Source: Arthrobacter gengyunqii
GTDB taxonomy: Bacteria > Actinomycetota > Actinomycetes > Actinomycetales > Micrococcaceae
Assembly (NCBI RefSeq): GCF_023022985.1
Contig: NZ_CP095461.1
Coordinates: 1,426,001 to 1,490,000 of the forward strand
Length of the DNA: 64,000 nucleotides
Reading direction: 5' to 3'
This document shows, one piece after another, positions 38,139 to 46,863 of the stretch. The notes beneath the pieces are model-generated. The model saw nothing but the letters and a program-made list of their open reading frames with translations, did not search any database and was not told where the DNA came from. Each line of letters starts with the position of its first letter. Within the stretch, counting starts at the first letter, position 1. The position numbers and the translations under genes are program-made.

Positions 38139-38579
38139 GTGGTTGATAGAAGAAGTTTAGGTTCGTGGCTGGAAGGCCCTCCCTCCGACGAGAATTCCTG
38201 GCCGGGCAAGCGGCTCGGCCGGCCGAAGACCGGTCCCGGCAGCATCGGGCGCGTGGGTCCGCGGCTCGGCGCAATCATCATTGACTGGGCTATCGCCTCG
38301 GTGATTGGGTACGCGTTTTTTGGCGGCTCCTCCACCGCCATCCTGGCCATCTTTGCCGTGGAGCAGATTGTGCTCGTGTCACTGCTGGGTTACGGCATTG
38401 GGCACCGTGTGTTCAGCCTGCAGGTCCAGAAGCTGGACGGCAGGCCCGCAGGGCCGCTGGCCGCCGTCGTGCGCACGCTGCTGCTGTGCGTGGTGATTCC
38501 GGCCGTTGTCTTTGACGAGGACCAGCGCGGCCTGCACGACCGCGCCATGGGAACCGTCCTGGTGAAGGTCAAGCACTAA
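38139..38579 (+). CDS. RDD-family membrane protein
   Basis: A 146-residue protein with the RDD motif set: GPRLGAIIIDWAIASVIGYAFF for the first helix, then two more helices and a C-terminal DQRGLHDRAMGTVLV. The role is unknown; RDD proteins are often linked to transport. The position next to DUF4191, lipA and glnA1 matches the small RDD gene between glnA1 and the DUF4191 gene in Mycobacterium. The GTG start lies seven bases after a -10 element. Confidence 0.85.
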   Translation: MVDRRSLGSWLEGPPSDENSWPGKRLGRPKTGPGSIGRVGPRLGAIIIDWAIASVIGYAFFGGSSTAILAIFAVEQIVLVSLLGYGIGHRVFSLQVQKLDGRPAGPLAAVVRTLLLCVVIPAVVFDEDQRGLHDRAMGTVLVKVKH

Positions 38580-38600
38580 CAAAACCTGTCCAGCTCAGGT

Positions 38601-38644
38601 CAACAAATGAAGGGCCCCTCCGAGGAGGGGCCCTTCATTTGTTG
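38601..38644. terminator. Perfect 20-bp bidirectional terminator
   Basis: CAACAAATGAAGGGCCCCTC (38601-38620) pairs perfectly with 38625-38644 around a CGAG loop. It has an A-rich left flank and a T-rich right flank, so it can stop both the RDD gene and the convergent DUF4191-side transcript. Confidence 0.9.
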
Positions 38645-38660
38645 TGGCGGTGAGGTGGCC

Positions 38661-39413
38661 TTACCGTCCGCGCGAGGCCTTGCGGTCCGGGCGGGCCTTG
38701 TACGGATCGATGCCCTTGGGAATCGGCAGGCGCGTTCCCAGGGCGGCCAGACGCTTGTTGACCGCCTGGACTTCCTGTTTGGTCAGCGACTTGGGCAGTT
38801 TCTTGGCTTTCTTCGCGACCTGTGAAAGCGGGGTCAGGTTCTCGCCCTGGCCGGTCTGGATGACATGCACGGGCACGTTCGGCGCGATGCGGTTCATGCG
38901 GCGGCGTTCGCCGTCGGCCAGTGCCTTCGCGCGGCCCGGGGAGCCTTCGGTCACCAGGACAATGCCGGGGCGGCCAATGGCGCGGAAGACGGCTTCCTGG
39001 CTGCGCGGGTTCACGGCAACGGGCTGCTCTTCCAGGATCCAGCCGCGGCGCAGGATGCTCAGCGCGGCGCCGGAGGCACCCGGCTGGCCCTCAATTTGGG
39101 TGAAGGCGGCGCGTTCTGCGCGGCGGGACAGGATGAAAACAGCGGCCAGCAGGCCCAGCGGGACCGCGATGATGAGCATCGTGATCCAGTTGTCGATCAG
39201 CAGGCCGATCAGCAGCCCGACGGCGATGATGCCCAGGAATGCTCCTGCCATCACCCATACCAGGTTGGGGTCGTTGCGCCGCGTCATCTTGAAGACGTCG
39301 GCGATCTGCTTCATGCGGCCCGGGCCTTTTTTCTTCTTTTCCGCTTTGGGTTTGCGGGAGAAGAGGCCGCGGCGGGCGCTCTTGGGTGCGTCGGAATCTG
39401 TGCTGTTGGCCAT
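38661..39413 (-). CDS. DUF4191 membrane protein
   Basis: A 250-residue protein with a basic Lys/Arg-rich N terminus, two adjacent membrane helices (about 52-100; VWVMAGAFLGIIAVGLLIG is the first) and a cytoplasmic C-terminal domain. DUF4191 proteins are actinobacterial and sit next to lipA; no function is established. A -10 TAGAAT lies nine bases before the ATG, so the leader would be only about three bases. Confidence 0.85.
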   Translation of the reverse strand: MANSTDSDAPKSARRGLFSRKPKAEKKKKGPGRMKQIADVFKMTRRNDPNLVWVMAGAFLGIIAVGLLIGLLIDNWITMLIIAVPLGLLAAVFILSRRAERAAFTQIEGQPGASGAALSILRRGWILEEQPVAVNPRSQEAVFRAIGRPGIVLVTEGSPGRAKALADGERRRMNRIAPNVPVHVIQTGQGENLTPLSQVAKKAKKLPKSLTKQEVQAVNKRLAALGTRLPIPKGIDPYKARPDRKASRGR

Positions 39414-39422
39414 AGTGGTTCA

Positions 39423-39428
39423 ATTCTA
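39423..39428 (-). promoter_or_regulatory. DUF4191 gene -10 element
   Basis: Minus-strand TAGAAT, nine bases before the ATG at 39413. It is near-leaderless and no ribosome site is seen. Confidence 0.5.
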
Positions 39429-39523
39429 CGTGATTACCGTGTCCGGTCCGTGCCGTGAAACGGGGCGAAACCGGAACTCCGGCGGTCAGGGAGGTGCCGG
39501 TTCGCAGCGGGCGTACAAAGCGG

Positions 39524-40528
39524 TCAGCGGCGGGCGAGAATGGAGGACGCCTCCTGAAGGGTGGTGCCTGAATCCTCGATGTGGGCCAACTGCGGCGGCA
39601 GGTCAAGGCCTTTCTTGCGCATGGCCCCCGCCCAGAGCCGCCCGGCCCGGTAGGAGGAACGGACCAGCGGTCCGCTCATGACACCAAGGAAACCCAGCGC
39701 GGTGGCTTCGTCGCTGAGCTCCACGAATTCCTGCGGCTTCACCCACCGGTCCACCGGAAGGTGCCGCTCGCTGGGGCGCAGGTACTGGGTGATCGTGATC
39801 AAGTCGCAACCGGCGTCGCGCAAATCCCGGAGGGCGCCGGAGATCTCCTCGCGTGTTTCGCCCATGCCCAGGATGAGGTTGGACTTGGTGACCATGCCCA
39901 GCTTCTGTCCCTGCGTGATCACGTCGAGCGAACGCTCGTAGCGGAAGGCAGGCCGGATGCGCTTGAAGAGCCGCGGCACGGTTTCCACGTTGTGGGCAAA
40001 CACCTCCGGGCGCGCGTCGCAGATGGCCTCGATGTGCTCGGGTTTGCCGGAAAAGTCCGGAATCAGGATTTCGACGCCGGTGCCCGGGTTCAGCTCGTGG
40101 ATCTTGCGGATGGTTTCCGCATACAGCCAGACGCCTTCGTCCGCGAGGTCGTCACGGGCCACGCCCGTCACCGTTGCATAGCGCAGGTTCATCTTCTGGA
40201 CCGAACGGGCAACCTTGGTGGGTTCGAACAGATCCACGGCCGAGGGCTTGCCCGTGTCGATTTGGCAGAAGTCGCACCGCCGGGTGCACTCGGAACCGCC
40301 GATCAGGAAGGTGGCCTCCTTGTCCTCCCAGCATTCGAAGATGTTGGGGCAGCCGGCCTCCTCGCAGACGGTGTGCAGGCCTTCCTTCTTGACCTGTTCC
40401 TTCAAATGAACGTACTCCGGACCAATGGCGACTTTGGCCTTGATCCACTCCGGCTTGCGTTCCACGGGCACGGCTACGTTGCGCTGCTCGATGCGCAGCA
40501 GGCGGCGTCCTTCGGGGGCGAGCGTCAT
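39524..40528 (-). CDS. lipA: Lipoyl synthase LipA
   Basis: Radical SAM enzyme inserting two sulfurs into octanoyl groups on lipoyl domains. Both iron-sulfur clusters are coded: the auxiliary cluster by C55, C60 and C66, and the radical SAM cluster by C81, C85 and C88 (CTRRCDFC). The protein has 334 residues. The start overlaps the lipB stop by four bases, so the two are co-translated. Its targets include the SucB lipoyl domains encoded 17 kb downstream. Confidence 0.96.
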   Translation of the reverse strand: MTLAPEGRRLLRIEQRNVAVPVERKPEWIKAKVAIGPEYVHLKEQVKKEGLHTVCEEAGCPNIFECWEDKEATFLIGGSECTRRCDFCQIDTGKPSAVDLFEPTKVARSVQKMNLRYATVTGVARDDLADEGVWLYAETIRKIHELNPGTGVEILIPDFSGKPEHIEAICDARPEVFAHNVETVPRLFKRIRPAFRYERSLDVITQGQKLGMVTKSNLILGMGETREEISGALRDLRDAGCDLITITQYLRPSERHLPVDRWVKPQEFVELSDEATALGFLGVMSGPLVRSSYRAGRLWAGAMRKKGLDLPPQLAHIEDSGTTLQEASSILARR

Positions 40529-41247
40529 AGGAGGGTTCCTTTCGACCGGCCGGCCGCGGTGGCGCCTGGTTCCGGAGGGATGGTGTCCATGATCCGAACC
40601 GGATGTTCGCGGACAAGGTGGTCCCTGCGGCGAAGGAGTTCTTCCTCCACGCGGGCCACCAGATCGGTGGGAGTGACAGTGCGGCCGGTCTCGGCCGAGA
40701 TGGAGGTGGTTCCGGCGTCGGTGATCCCGCAGGCCACAATCTGGTCATAGGGGGCCAGGTCATTGCTGCAGTTGAGCGAGAAGCCGTGCATCGTGACGCC
40801 GTGGTTGACGCGGATGCCAATGGCAGCGATCTTCCGGTCGGTGCCGCCGTCGCGCACCCAGACGCCGGAGCGTCCGGCAACCCGTTCGCCGCTGATGCCG
40901 AAGTCCGCCAGGACCGCAATGAGCGCGTCCTCGAGGGTGGCCACATAATCCGCAACTTTGCTGGGATCGGGCAGTCGAAGGATAGGGTAGCCCACCAGCT
41001 GCCCCGGGCCGTGCCAGGTGAGTTTGCCGCCGCGGTCCACGGAAATCACCGGTGTTCCGTCGAAGGGACGCTCATGGTCCTCGGTCCGTTTGCCAGCGGT
41101 GTACACCGGGGAGTGCTCCAGCAGCAACACTGTATCGGGAGCTGTACCGGCCAACACGCGCTCATGAAGACCGCGCTGCCTGTCCCAACCGTCCAAGTAA
41201 TCCACGTAATCCGGGGCAAGACCGACGCGCAGGAAATCCAAAGCCAT
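40525..41247 (-). CDS. lipB: Octanoyl-ACP:protein octanoyltransferase LipB
   Basis: Transfers octanoate from acyl carrier protein to lipoyl domains, the step before LipA. The catalytic pair is Lys139 ([11 protein letters not shown]) and Cys173 (VACGITDAG); [17 protein letters not shown] is the family signature. The protein has 240 residues. The ATG lies six bases after TAGGCT, suggesting a leaderless lipB-lipA mRNA. Confidence 0.95.
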   Translation of the reverse strand: MALDFLRVGLAPDYVDYLDGWDRQRGLHERVLAGTAPDTVLLLEHSPVYTAGKRTEDHERPFDGTPVISVDRGGKLTWHGPGQLVGYPILRLPDPSKVADYVATLEDALIAVLADFGISGERVAGRSGVWVRDGGTDRKIAAIGIRVNHGVTMHGFSLNCSNDLAPYDQIVACGITDAGTTSISAETGRTVTPTDLVARVEEELLRRRDHLVREHPVRIMDTIPPEPGATAAGRSKGTLL

Positions 41248-41253
41248 GGGGTC

Positions 41254-41259
41254 AGCCTA
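41254..41259 (-). promoter_or_regulatory. lipB -10 element, leaderless start predicted
   Basis: Minus-strand TAGGCT is followed by GACCCC and the ATG at 41247. Confidence 0.5.
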
Positions 41260-41369
41260 GACCGCTGCGGCAGAAGTTCCGACTGTGGTGTTGCTCACAT
41301 GTTCTTGGGCGGGGTGATCCGTACCCGGAAGAGCTGTGGATAACTTCTGCAGGATAGGCCGATCCCGAC

Positions 41370-41375
41370 TAGAAC
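41370..41375 (+). promoter_or_regulatory. Kinase-like gene -10 element, leaderless start predicted
   Basis: TAGAAC is followed by seven bases and the ATG at 41383. No ribosome site is present. It is divergent from the lipB promoter. Confidence 0.45.
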
Positions 41376-41382
41376 AGAGTGC

Positions 41383-42990
41383 ATGGAGGCTAACGGGCAG
41401 GTTGGGGTGGTCCACCCGCCGGCGGTGGATGAGGGATACCGCGCTGAGCGGCTGTTGGGCTCCGGCCGCGCGTCCAGGGTGTGGGCGGTCGTGCGGAACA
41501 GCGACGGCGCCCGCTTTGCGCTGAAGGTGCCGGCGGCTTCCCCCGGCGGGCACGGCACCACGTTTGAAACCCGGCGGGAGCTCAACATCCTGTCCCGGTT
41601 TGAGCATGAAAACCTCATGCACCTTTCCACCGTCCTGGAGACGGACCAGGGCCCCGGGCTCCTGATGGAGCTGGCCCCGGGAGGTTCCCTCGGCCGGGTG
41701 CTGCGGGCCCGGGGAACGCTTCAGCCGGGGGAAGCCGTAACGGTCCTGGTGGGCATAGCGTCAGTGCTCGCTTATCTGCATGGCCTGAATGTCTGCCATG
41801 GGGACGTCTCGCCCGGCAACATCCTTTTCACCGCCAGCGGTAAACCTCTGCTGGGGGATCTGGGAACCGCGGCACTGCTGGGATCAGGGCCGGCGCCGGC
41901 CGCAGCAGAGGAAGATGACGTCCTGGCGCTGGCCGCTGTGGGGTGGCTCATCGTGACGGGGCGGGCGCTTCCCCCTGCTGAGCGCCGGCTGCCCCTTGCC
42001 GTTCTGGTACCCGAAATTCCGGCGGCGCTCGCCGAGGCCATCGATGCGGGGCTGGAGGAAGAACCCAAACGCAGGCCCGACGCTGCCGAATTTGCCCGCC
42101 GGGTGTTCGAATCCACCCCGGCTCAGCCGCTGGACCTGGCCCTGGGTGATGCCTCCGCGCCCCTTGACCAAGCCCCAACCCGCCGATCCCGGCTCGATCA
42201 GGGGCGCGCTCCTGCAGGGCTGAGGCGCCGGGCCGGACGGGGAAAGAACAGGCGCCCGGGTGGTTCTCCGGGGGAACACGAGGGTAGCGGGCGCAGCCGA
42301 AACCGGATGTTGCTGGGTGCCGCAGCAGTCCTTGTGGCGGCAACCATGGGTTTGGGGGCGGTGGCGGTGGCGGCACCGGAGATGCTGCCGGGCGCAGAGC
42401 CGGGGGAACCCGGGACGCCGCCGCCGGCGTCGGACGGCGGGCAGTCTCCGGGGGCGCAGCCGCTGCCTCCGCCGGATCAAGCGAAGGACGCAGACACGGT
42501 TCGGGGTGCGGGGGACGGAGCTGTGCCAGGATCACCGGAACCCTCCGGGCAGGTATCCCTGGCCCGGACATCCGGTTCGGAACTGGAGCTCATGGTCAGC
42601 AGCAGTGACCCGGTGCAGGCGGCCCGTGCGCTCGCCGAGCTGCGGGCACGGGCCTTCACCGCTGCTGATGCCGATTTGCTGACGGGCATCAATACGCCGC
42701 GCTCGCCGGCCATGCAAGCGGACCAGGCCGAGATTTCCAAGCTCGAGGCGGCAGAAACGGTGCTCTCCGGCCTCGCTGTGGAGGTCGTGTCGGCCGGACC
42801 GGCTGTGCCGGGCCAGGACGGACGGGTCAGCGTACGGGCCGCCGTCTCCACGTCCGCCTACGCGGAACGGGACGCACGGGGAGGGATGGTCCGGAACGTG
42901 GCTGCGGTATCCAGCCAAGACGTTGTCCTGGTCATGGTGCGGACCGCGGACGGCTGGCGCATTGAGGACATTCTGGCGCCGCCTGCCTGA
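41383..42990 (+). CDS. Membrane-anchored Ser/Thr kinase-like protein
   Basis: An N-terminal protein kinase fold (about 20-250) has a glycine loop GSGRASRV, the ATP lysine K48 and helix-C glutamate E66. The catalytic loop is CHGDVSPGNILF (D141, N146), with Gly in place of the usual Arg of HRD. The metal-binding DFG reads DLG (159-161). A Pro/Arg-rich linker leads to one membrane helix (about 307-328) and an outside domain ending in a strand-rich NTF2-like segment (VLVMVRTADGWRIEDI). The key residues remain, so activity is possible, but it is divergent. The ligand and targets are unknown. Confidence 0.8.
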   Translation: MEANGQVGVVHPPAVDEGYRAERLLGSGRASRVWAVVRNSDGARFALKVPAASPGGHGTTFETRRELNILSRFEHENLMHLSTVLETDQGPGLLMELAPGGSLGRVLRARGTLQPGEAVTVLVGIASVLAYLHGLNVCHGDVSPGNILFTASGKPLLGDLGTAALLGSGPAPAAAEEDDVLALAAVGWLIVTGRALPPAERRLPLAVLVPEIPAALAEAIDAGLEEEPKRRPDAAEFARRVFESTPAQPLDLALGDASAPLDQAPTRRSRLDQGRAPAGLRRRAGRGKNRRPGGSPGEHEGSGRSRNRMLLGAAAVLVAATMGLGAVAVAAPEMLPGAEPGEPGTPPPASDGGQSPGAQPLPPPDQAKDADTVRGAGDGAVPGSPEPSGQVSLARTSGSELELMVSSSDPVQAARALAELRARAFTAADADLLTGINTPRSPAMQADQAEISKLEAAETVLSGLAVEVVSAGPAVPGQDGRVSVRAAVSTSAYAERDARGGMVRNVAAVSSQDVVLVMVRTADGWRIEDILAPPA

Positions 42991-43042
42991 ATATTGACTC
43001 CGGAGCGGGTCTGTCGCTGAAACGCCAACGGTCCTCGAAAGA

Positions 43043-43048
43043 TAGGAT
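43043..43048 (+). promoter_or_regulatory. Tricorn gene -10 element, leaderless start predicted
   Basis: TAGGAT is followed by six bases and the ATG at 43055. Confidence 0.5.
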
Positions 43049-43054
43049 CGTTCC

Positions 43055-46000
43055 ATGAGTTCAACTGCTTACCTTCGCTACCCCGATCTGCATGGCGACC
43101 TCGTCACCTTTGTGGCTGAAGACGATGTCTGGATGGCTCCCGTTACCGGCGGACGGGCCTGGCGCGTTTCCTCCATGCAGCTGCCGGCCCGCAGCCCCAA
43201 GTTCTCACCAAACGGCGAGCATCTGGCGTGGCAGGTGGTCCAGGGCGGTGCCCCGGAGATCGTGACTGCGGACGCCGACGGCGGCAACTACCGGCAGTTG
43301 ACCTTCTGGGGGAGCCAGAGCACCCGGCTGAAGGGATTCAACTCGGCGGGGCAGGTTGTTGCCACCACGTCCGTGGAACAGGAAGACAGCCGCCTGCGCT
43401 GGGCCTTCACGGTTCCGCTGGACGGCGCAGCCCCGGTCAAGCTTCCGTACGGTCCGGTGGAAACGATCGCTGAAGGACCCGCCGTGGGTGACGAACGCCC
43501 AATGGTCATCGGCAGCATGCTCACCCGTGAACAGGCCTGGTGGAAGCGCTACCGCGGCGGCACGGCAGGGAAACTGTGGATCGATGCGGACGGCAACGGT
43601 GAATTCGAACGCCTCGTCCCTGAACTTGACGGCAACCTGTCGGACCCGATGTGGATCGACGGCCGGGTGGTTTTCCTGTCCGACCACGAGGGGTACGGCA
43701 ACCTGTACTCGGTGACGCCGTCGGGCACGGATCTGCGCCGGCACACAGACTTTGACGCCTTCTACGTCCGCCATCCTTCCTCGGACGGCAGCCGCATTGT
43801 TTTCGAATCCGCAGGACGTTTGTGGCTGCTGCCCTCCTTGGATGCTGAAGCGCAGCCGCTGGACATCGTCCTCGGGTCAGCCGGCACGGCCCGGCGCCCG
43901 CGTCCGCTGGACGTTGGCAAGCATCTTGCCGGCGCCGTCCCCGATGCCGCCGGAAATGCCAGCGTGGTGGAAACCCATGGCACGCTGCATTGGCTCACCC
44001 ACCGCGACGGACCGTCGCGGGTCATCGAGGCGGACTCCACCGTCCGGGCCCGTCTCGGCCGTCCGCTGGGGGAGTCCCGGGCTGTGTACGTGGCCGACCG
44101 ACACGGCGAAGAGGCAATTTACATCAAGGACGTCTTCGCGGAGGTCGCGGTGGGTGCCGCCCCCCTCTCCGGGGCTGCTCCGGGTCTTCCGGCGTCGCAG
44201 GCCGCAGCGGACGCCGGAGACGACACCGGTTTGGTCCTCCCCAGTCCGGTTTCAGCCGGGTCCGCTGTTGCGCTGCCGCAGGCAGTCCAGCAGGCGGCGG
44301 AACCCCGGACAGCAGGGCAGGAGCCCGAATCGTCCCGGGAAACCGAGATTTCCTCCAAGCCGGGGGAGAGCAGCAGCACCGTCCGGGTGGAATTCGACCG
44401 GCCAACGCGGGTCAGCCAGTTGGCGCCCAGCCCGGACGGAAAGCGCGTGGGCGTGGCCACGGAGTACGGAGAAGTTTTTGTGCTCGACGTCGCCTCGGCC
44501 CAGTTGTTCCCGGTGGCCTCCACCGGCTTCGGCGCCGTTGACCAGCTCGCCTTCTCCCCGGACTCGCAGTGGCTGGCCTGGGCAGAACCGTCCAGCGCAG
44601 ACGGCCGCACCAAGATCCGCCTCCGCTCCGTGCTGGATACGGAAGCACCGGTGATCGACGTGACTGACGGTCGGTTTACCGACCATGATCCCTCTTTCAC
44701 CACCGACGGCCGCTACCTGGCCTTCCTCTCCGAGCGCAGCTTCGACCCCGTCTACGACACGCACCGGTTCGATTTGAGCTTTCCGTCCTCCACCAAGCCG
44801 TTCCTGGCGGCTCTGGCAGCGGGCACCCCTTCGCCCTTCGGCCCGACGGTTTCGGGCATCCCGGCCGTTGACCCAGCGGACGCAGGGAAAGCCGATCGTG
44901 ATCCGGAGACCACTGCAACGGTTCCTGACGTTGTCGTTGATGCCGAGCGGATAGGGGACCGGATTATTGCCGTCCCGGTCCCGCAGGGACGCTACGAGAA
45001 GCTCCGGACCGCTGATTCAGCCCTGCTCTGGCAGGCGGCCGACATCTACGGAGTGACAGGTGACGGCCGGGCCTCGGCCACGGACCGCGACCCGGCCTCT
45101 CGGCTGGAGCGCTTCGACCTGGTGAAAAAAGATCTGTCCGTCCTGGTCCCGGCACTGGACGATTTTGAAGTCAGCGGCGACGGCACCAAGGTGGTGCTGC
45201 GCCATGACAGCGGTGTCCGGGTGGTTCCCGCCTCCGCCAAAGTTGAGGAAGATTCCGGCGAGAACATCCGGGTGGAGCTGGACCGCATCCGGGTGCGGAT
45301 TGACCCGGTCCAGGTTTGGGGGCAGGCTTTTGACGAGGCCTGGCGGCTGCAGCGCGACTTCTTCTGGGCTCCGGACATGGGCGGACTGGATTGGGAAGGC
45401 GTCCACTCCCGCTACCGGCCGCTGGTGCAGAACCTCGGCAGCCACGATGACCTGGTGGACCTGCTCTGGGAAATGCACGGAGAGCTGGGCACCTCCCACG
45501 CCTACGTCACTCCTGCTCCCGTCACGGAACCGGGCTCGGGAAGCCAGGGTTTCCTCGGCGCCGACCTCCGGCCGGGTGCCGGCGGCTGGGAAGTGGTGCG
45601 CATTCTGGGAGCCGAATCCTCGGACCCGCAGGCCACGTCACCGCTGAGCGCCCCGGGCGCGGACGTGCACCCCGGCGACATCATTGCCGCCGTTGACGGA
45701 CAACCTGTTCCGGCCAATGAAGGACCGGCCCCGCTGCTCGCAGGGGCAGCCGGCCGCACCGTGGAGTTGACGATTGTCTCCACGAACGACGACGGCGCAC
45801 CCTCCCAGCGCCGCATCGCCGTCGTGCCGCTGCGCAGCGAGGAACGCCTCCGCTACCAGAACTGGGTCCACGCCAATCGCCGCATTGTCCGCGAGGCTTC
45901 AGACGGTGCCTACGGCTACCTGCACATCCCGGACATGGTGGCCAACGGCTGGTCTCAGCTGCACCGCGACCTGGACCAGGAGGCTGCAAAGCAGGCTCTG

Positions 46001-46621
46001 GTGGTGGACGTCCGGCGCAACCGCGGGGGACACACCTCTCAGCTGGTGGCCGAGCTGATCGGCCGGAAGGTCACAGCCTGGGCCAACCCCCGCGGCGGAA
46101 AGCCCACCCCCTATCCGGACCATGCTCCGAGGGGGCCCGTGGTGATCCTGACGGACGAGTTCGCCGGTTCCGACGGTGACATCATCACTCAGGTGTCCAA
46201 GCTGCGCAGCATCGGCCCCGTGGTAGGCACCCGCACCTGGGGCGGCGTCGTCGGCATTGACGGCCGGTTCCACCTGGTGGACGGGACCGTGGTCAACCAG
46301 CCCCGGTACGCCTATTGGTTCACCGGAGGTGTGGGCTGGGACGTGGAAAACCGGGGAGTGGAGCCGGACATTGAGGTGGCGTTCCCGCCGCATGCCTATG
46401 TGGCAGGAGATGACCCCCAGCTGGAGCACGGCGTTGGCATCCTGCGCGAAATGCTGTCGGAGATCCCCACGGATCAGCCGCCGGCCATGACCGGCTACCG
46501 GTCACTTCAGCCTGCCCCGCTTCCTCCGCGTCCGCAGGCGGCGCCGGACTCAGCGGCGGTGCCTAAGGGAGCCGTTCCCGGGCCGGTTGCAGCCTCGTCC
46601 GCAGTGCCGGGCAGGCACTAG
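43055..46621 (+). CDS. Tricorn-type protease (S41 family peptidase)
   Basis: A large cytosolic peptidase of 1188 residues that trims peptides released by proteasome or other proteases. The first two thirds are beta-propeller repeats (LAWQVVQGGAPEIVTADADG and similar). A helical core, a PDZ domain (about 835-930) and the S41 catalytic domain follow. The nucleophile is Ser1039 in FAGSDGD, with VDVRRNRGGHTSQLV nearby. An Ala/Ser/Pro/Glu-rich insertion of about 75 residues (near 368-445) interrupts the propeller region and probably joins the two propellers. A Pro/Ala-rich tail ends the protein. Confidence 0.92.
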   Translation: MSSTAYLRYPDLHGDLVTFVAEDDVWMAPVTGGRAWRVSSMQLPARSPKFSPNGEHLAWQVVQGGAPEIVTADADGGNYRQLTFWGSQSTRLKGFNSAGQVVATTSVEQEDSRLRWAFTVPLDGAAPVKLPYGPVETIAEGPAVGDERPMVIGSMLTREQAWWKRYRGGTAGKLWIDADGNGEFERLVPELDGNLSDPMWIDGRVVFLSDHEGYGNLYSVTPSGTDLRRHTDFDAFYVRHPSSDGSRIVFESAGRLWLLPSLDAEAQPLDIVLGSAGTARRPRPLDVGKHLAGAVPDAAGNASVVETHGTLHWLTHRDGPSRVIEADSTVRARLGRPLGESRAVYVADRHGEEAIYIKDVFAEVAVGAAPLSGAAPGLPASQAAADAGDDTGLVLPSPVSAGSAVALPQAVQQAAEPRTAGQEPESSRETEISSKPGESSSTVRVEFDRPTRVSQLAPSPDGKRVGVATEYGEVFVLDVASAQLFPVASTGFGAVDQLAFSPDSQWLAWAEPSSADGRTKIRLRSVLDTEAPVIDVTDGRFTDHDPSFTTDGRYLAFLSERSFDPVYDTHRFDLSFPSSTKPFLAALAAGTPSPFGPTVSGIPAVDPADAGKADRDPETTATVPDVVVDAERIGDRIIAVPVPQGRYEKLRTADSALLWQAADIYGVTGDGRASATDRDPASRLERFDLVKKDLSVLVPALDDFEVSGDGTKVVLRHDSGVRVVPASAKVEEDSGENIRVELDRIRVRIDPVQVWGQAFDEAWRLQRDFFWAPDMGGLDWEGVHSRYRPLVQNLGSHDDLVDLLWEMHGELGTSHAYVTPAPVTEPGSGSQGFLGADLRPGAGGWEVVRILGAESSDPQATSPLSAPGADVHPGDIIAAVDGQPVPANEGPAPLLAGAAGRTVELTIVSTNDDGAPSQRRIAVVPLRSEERLRYQNWVHANRRIVREASDGAYGYLHIPDMVANGWSQLHRDLDQEAAKQALVVDVRRNRGGHTSQLVAELIGRKVTAWANPRGGKPTPYPDHAPRGPVVILTDEFAGSDGDIITQVSKLRSIGPVVGTRTWGGVVGIDGRFHLVDGTVVNQPRYAYWFTGGVGWDVENRGVEPDIEVAFPPHAYVAGDDPQLEHGVGILREMLSEIPTDQPPAMTGYRSLQPAPLPPRPQAAPDSAAVPKGAVPGPVAASSAVPGRH

Positions 46622-46642
46622 CGTTTAGTTCCCGCGTGGACC

Positions 46643-46682
46643 ACGGCCTCCGTTCCCCTGGCTACAGGGGAACATAGGCCGT
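46643..46682 (+). terminator. Nested hairpin after the tricorn gene
   Basis: Outer stem ACGGCCT/AGGCCGT and inner perfect stem GTTCCCCT/AGGGGAAC around GGCTAC. No T-run follows, so it may be a rho-type or processing structure. Confidence 0.5.
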
Positions 46683-46697
46683 TGCCAGCTGGTGTCC

Positions 46698-46772
46698 CTC
46701 CTGCGGAGCCATTACATTGTCAGCTTCCTGACTCAAGGACTTGGCAGCGTTGAAGGCGGATGGCCGCAGGAG
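46698..46772 (+). repeat. Imperfect inverted repeat overlapping the crcB promoter
   Basis: CTCCTGCGG (46698-46706) and CCAT (46709-46712) pair with ATGG (46760-46763) and CCGCAGGAG (46764-46772), with a two-base bulge. The right arm fills the spacer between the predicted -35 and -10 of crcB. A small GTCAG/CTGAC hairpin lies in the loop. Confidence 0.5.
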
Positions 46773-46778
46773 TAGCGT
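46750..46778 (+). promoter_or_regulatory. crcB promoter
   Basis: TTGAAG at 46750-46755, exactly 17 bases, then TAGCGT at 46773-46778. The predicted leader is about 79 bases and contains a CGCCGA/TCGGCG hairpin (46804-46829). The conserved core of the fluoride riboswitch is not seen. Confidence 0.45.
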
Positions 46779-46863
46779 CGGAAAATGGGCTTTTACCCCA
46801 GTTCGCCGAGAAGCGCCCGAACGTCGGCGTTTCCCCTGACCCCATCCAACCTCGGAGCAGCGA

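Noticed and set aside
46779-46863. Fluoride riboswitch in the crcB leader
   Set aside because: The leader has a hairpin, but the conserved GGNGATGG and GCTGATGGC-type blocks are not present.
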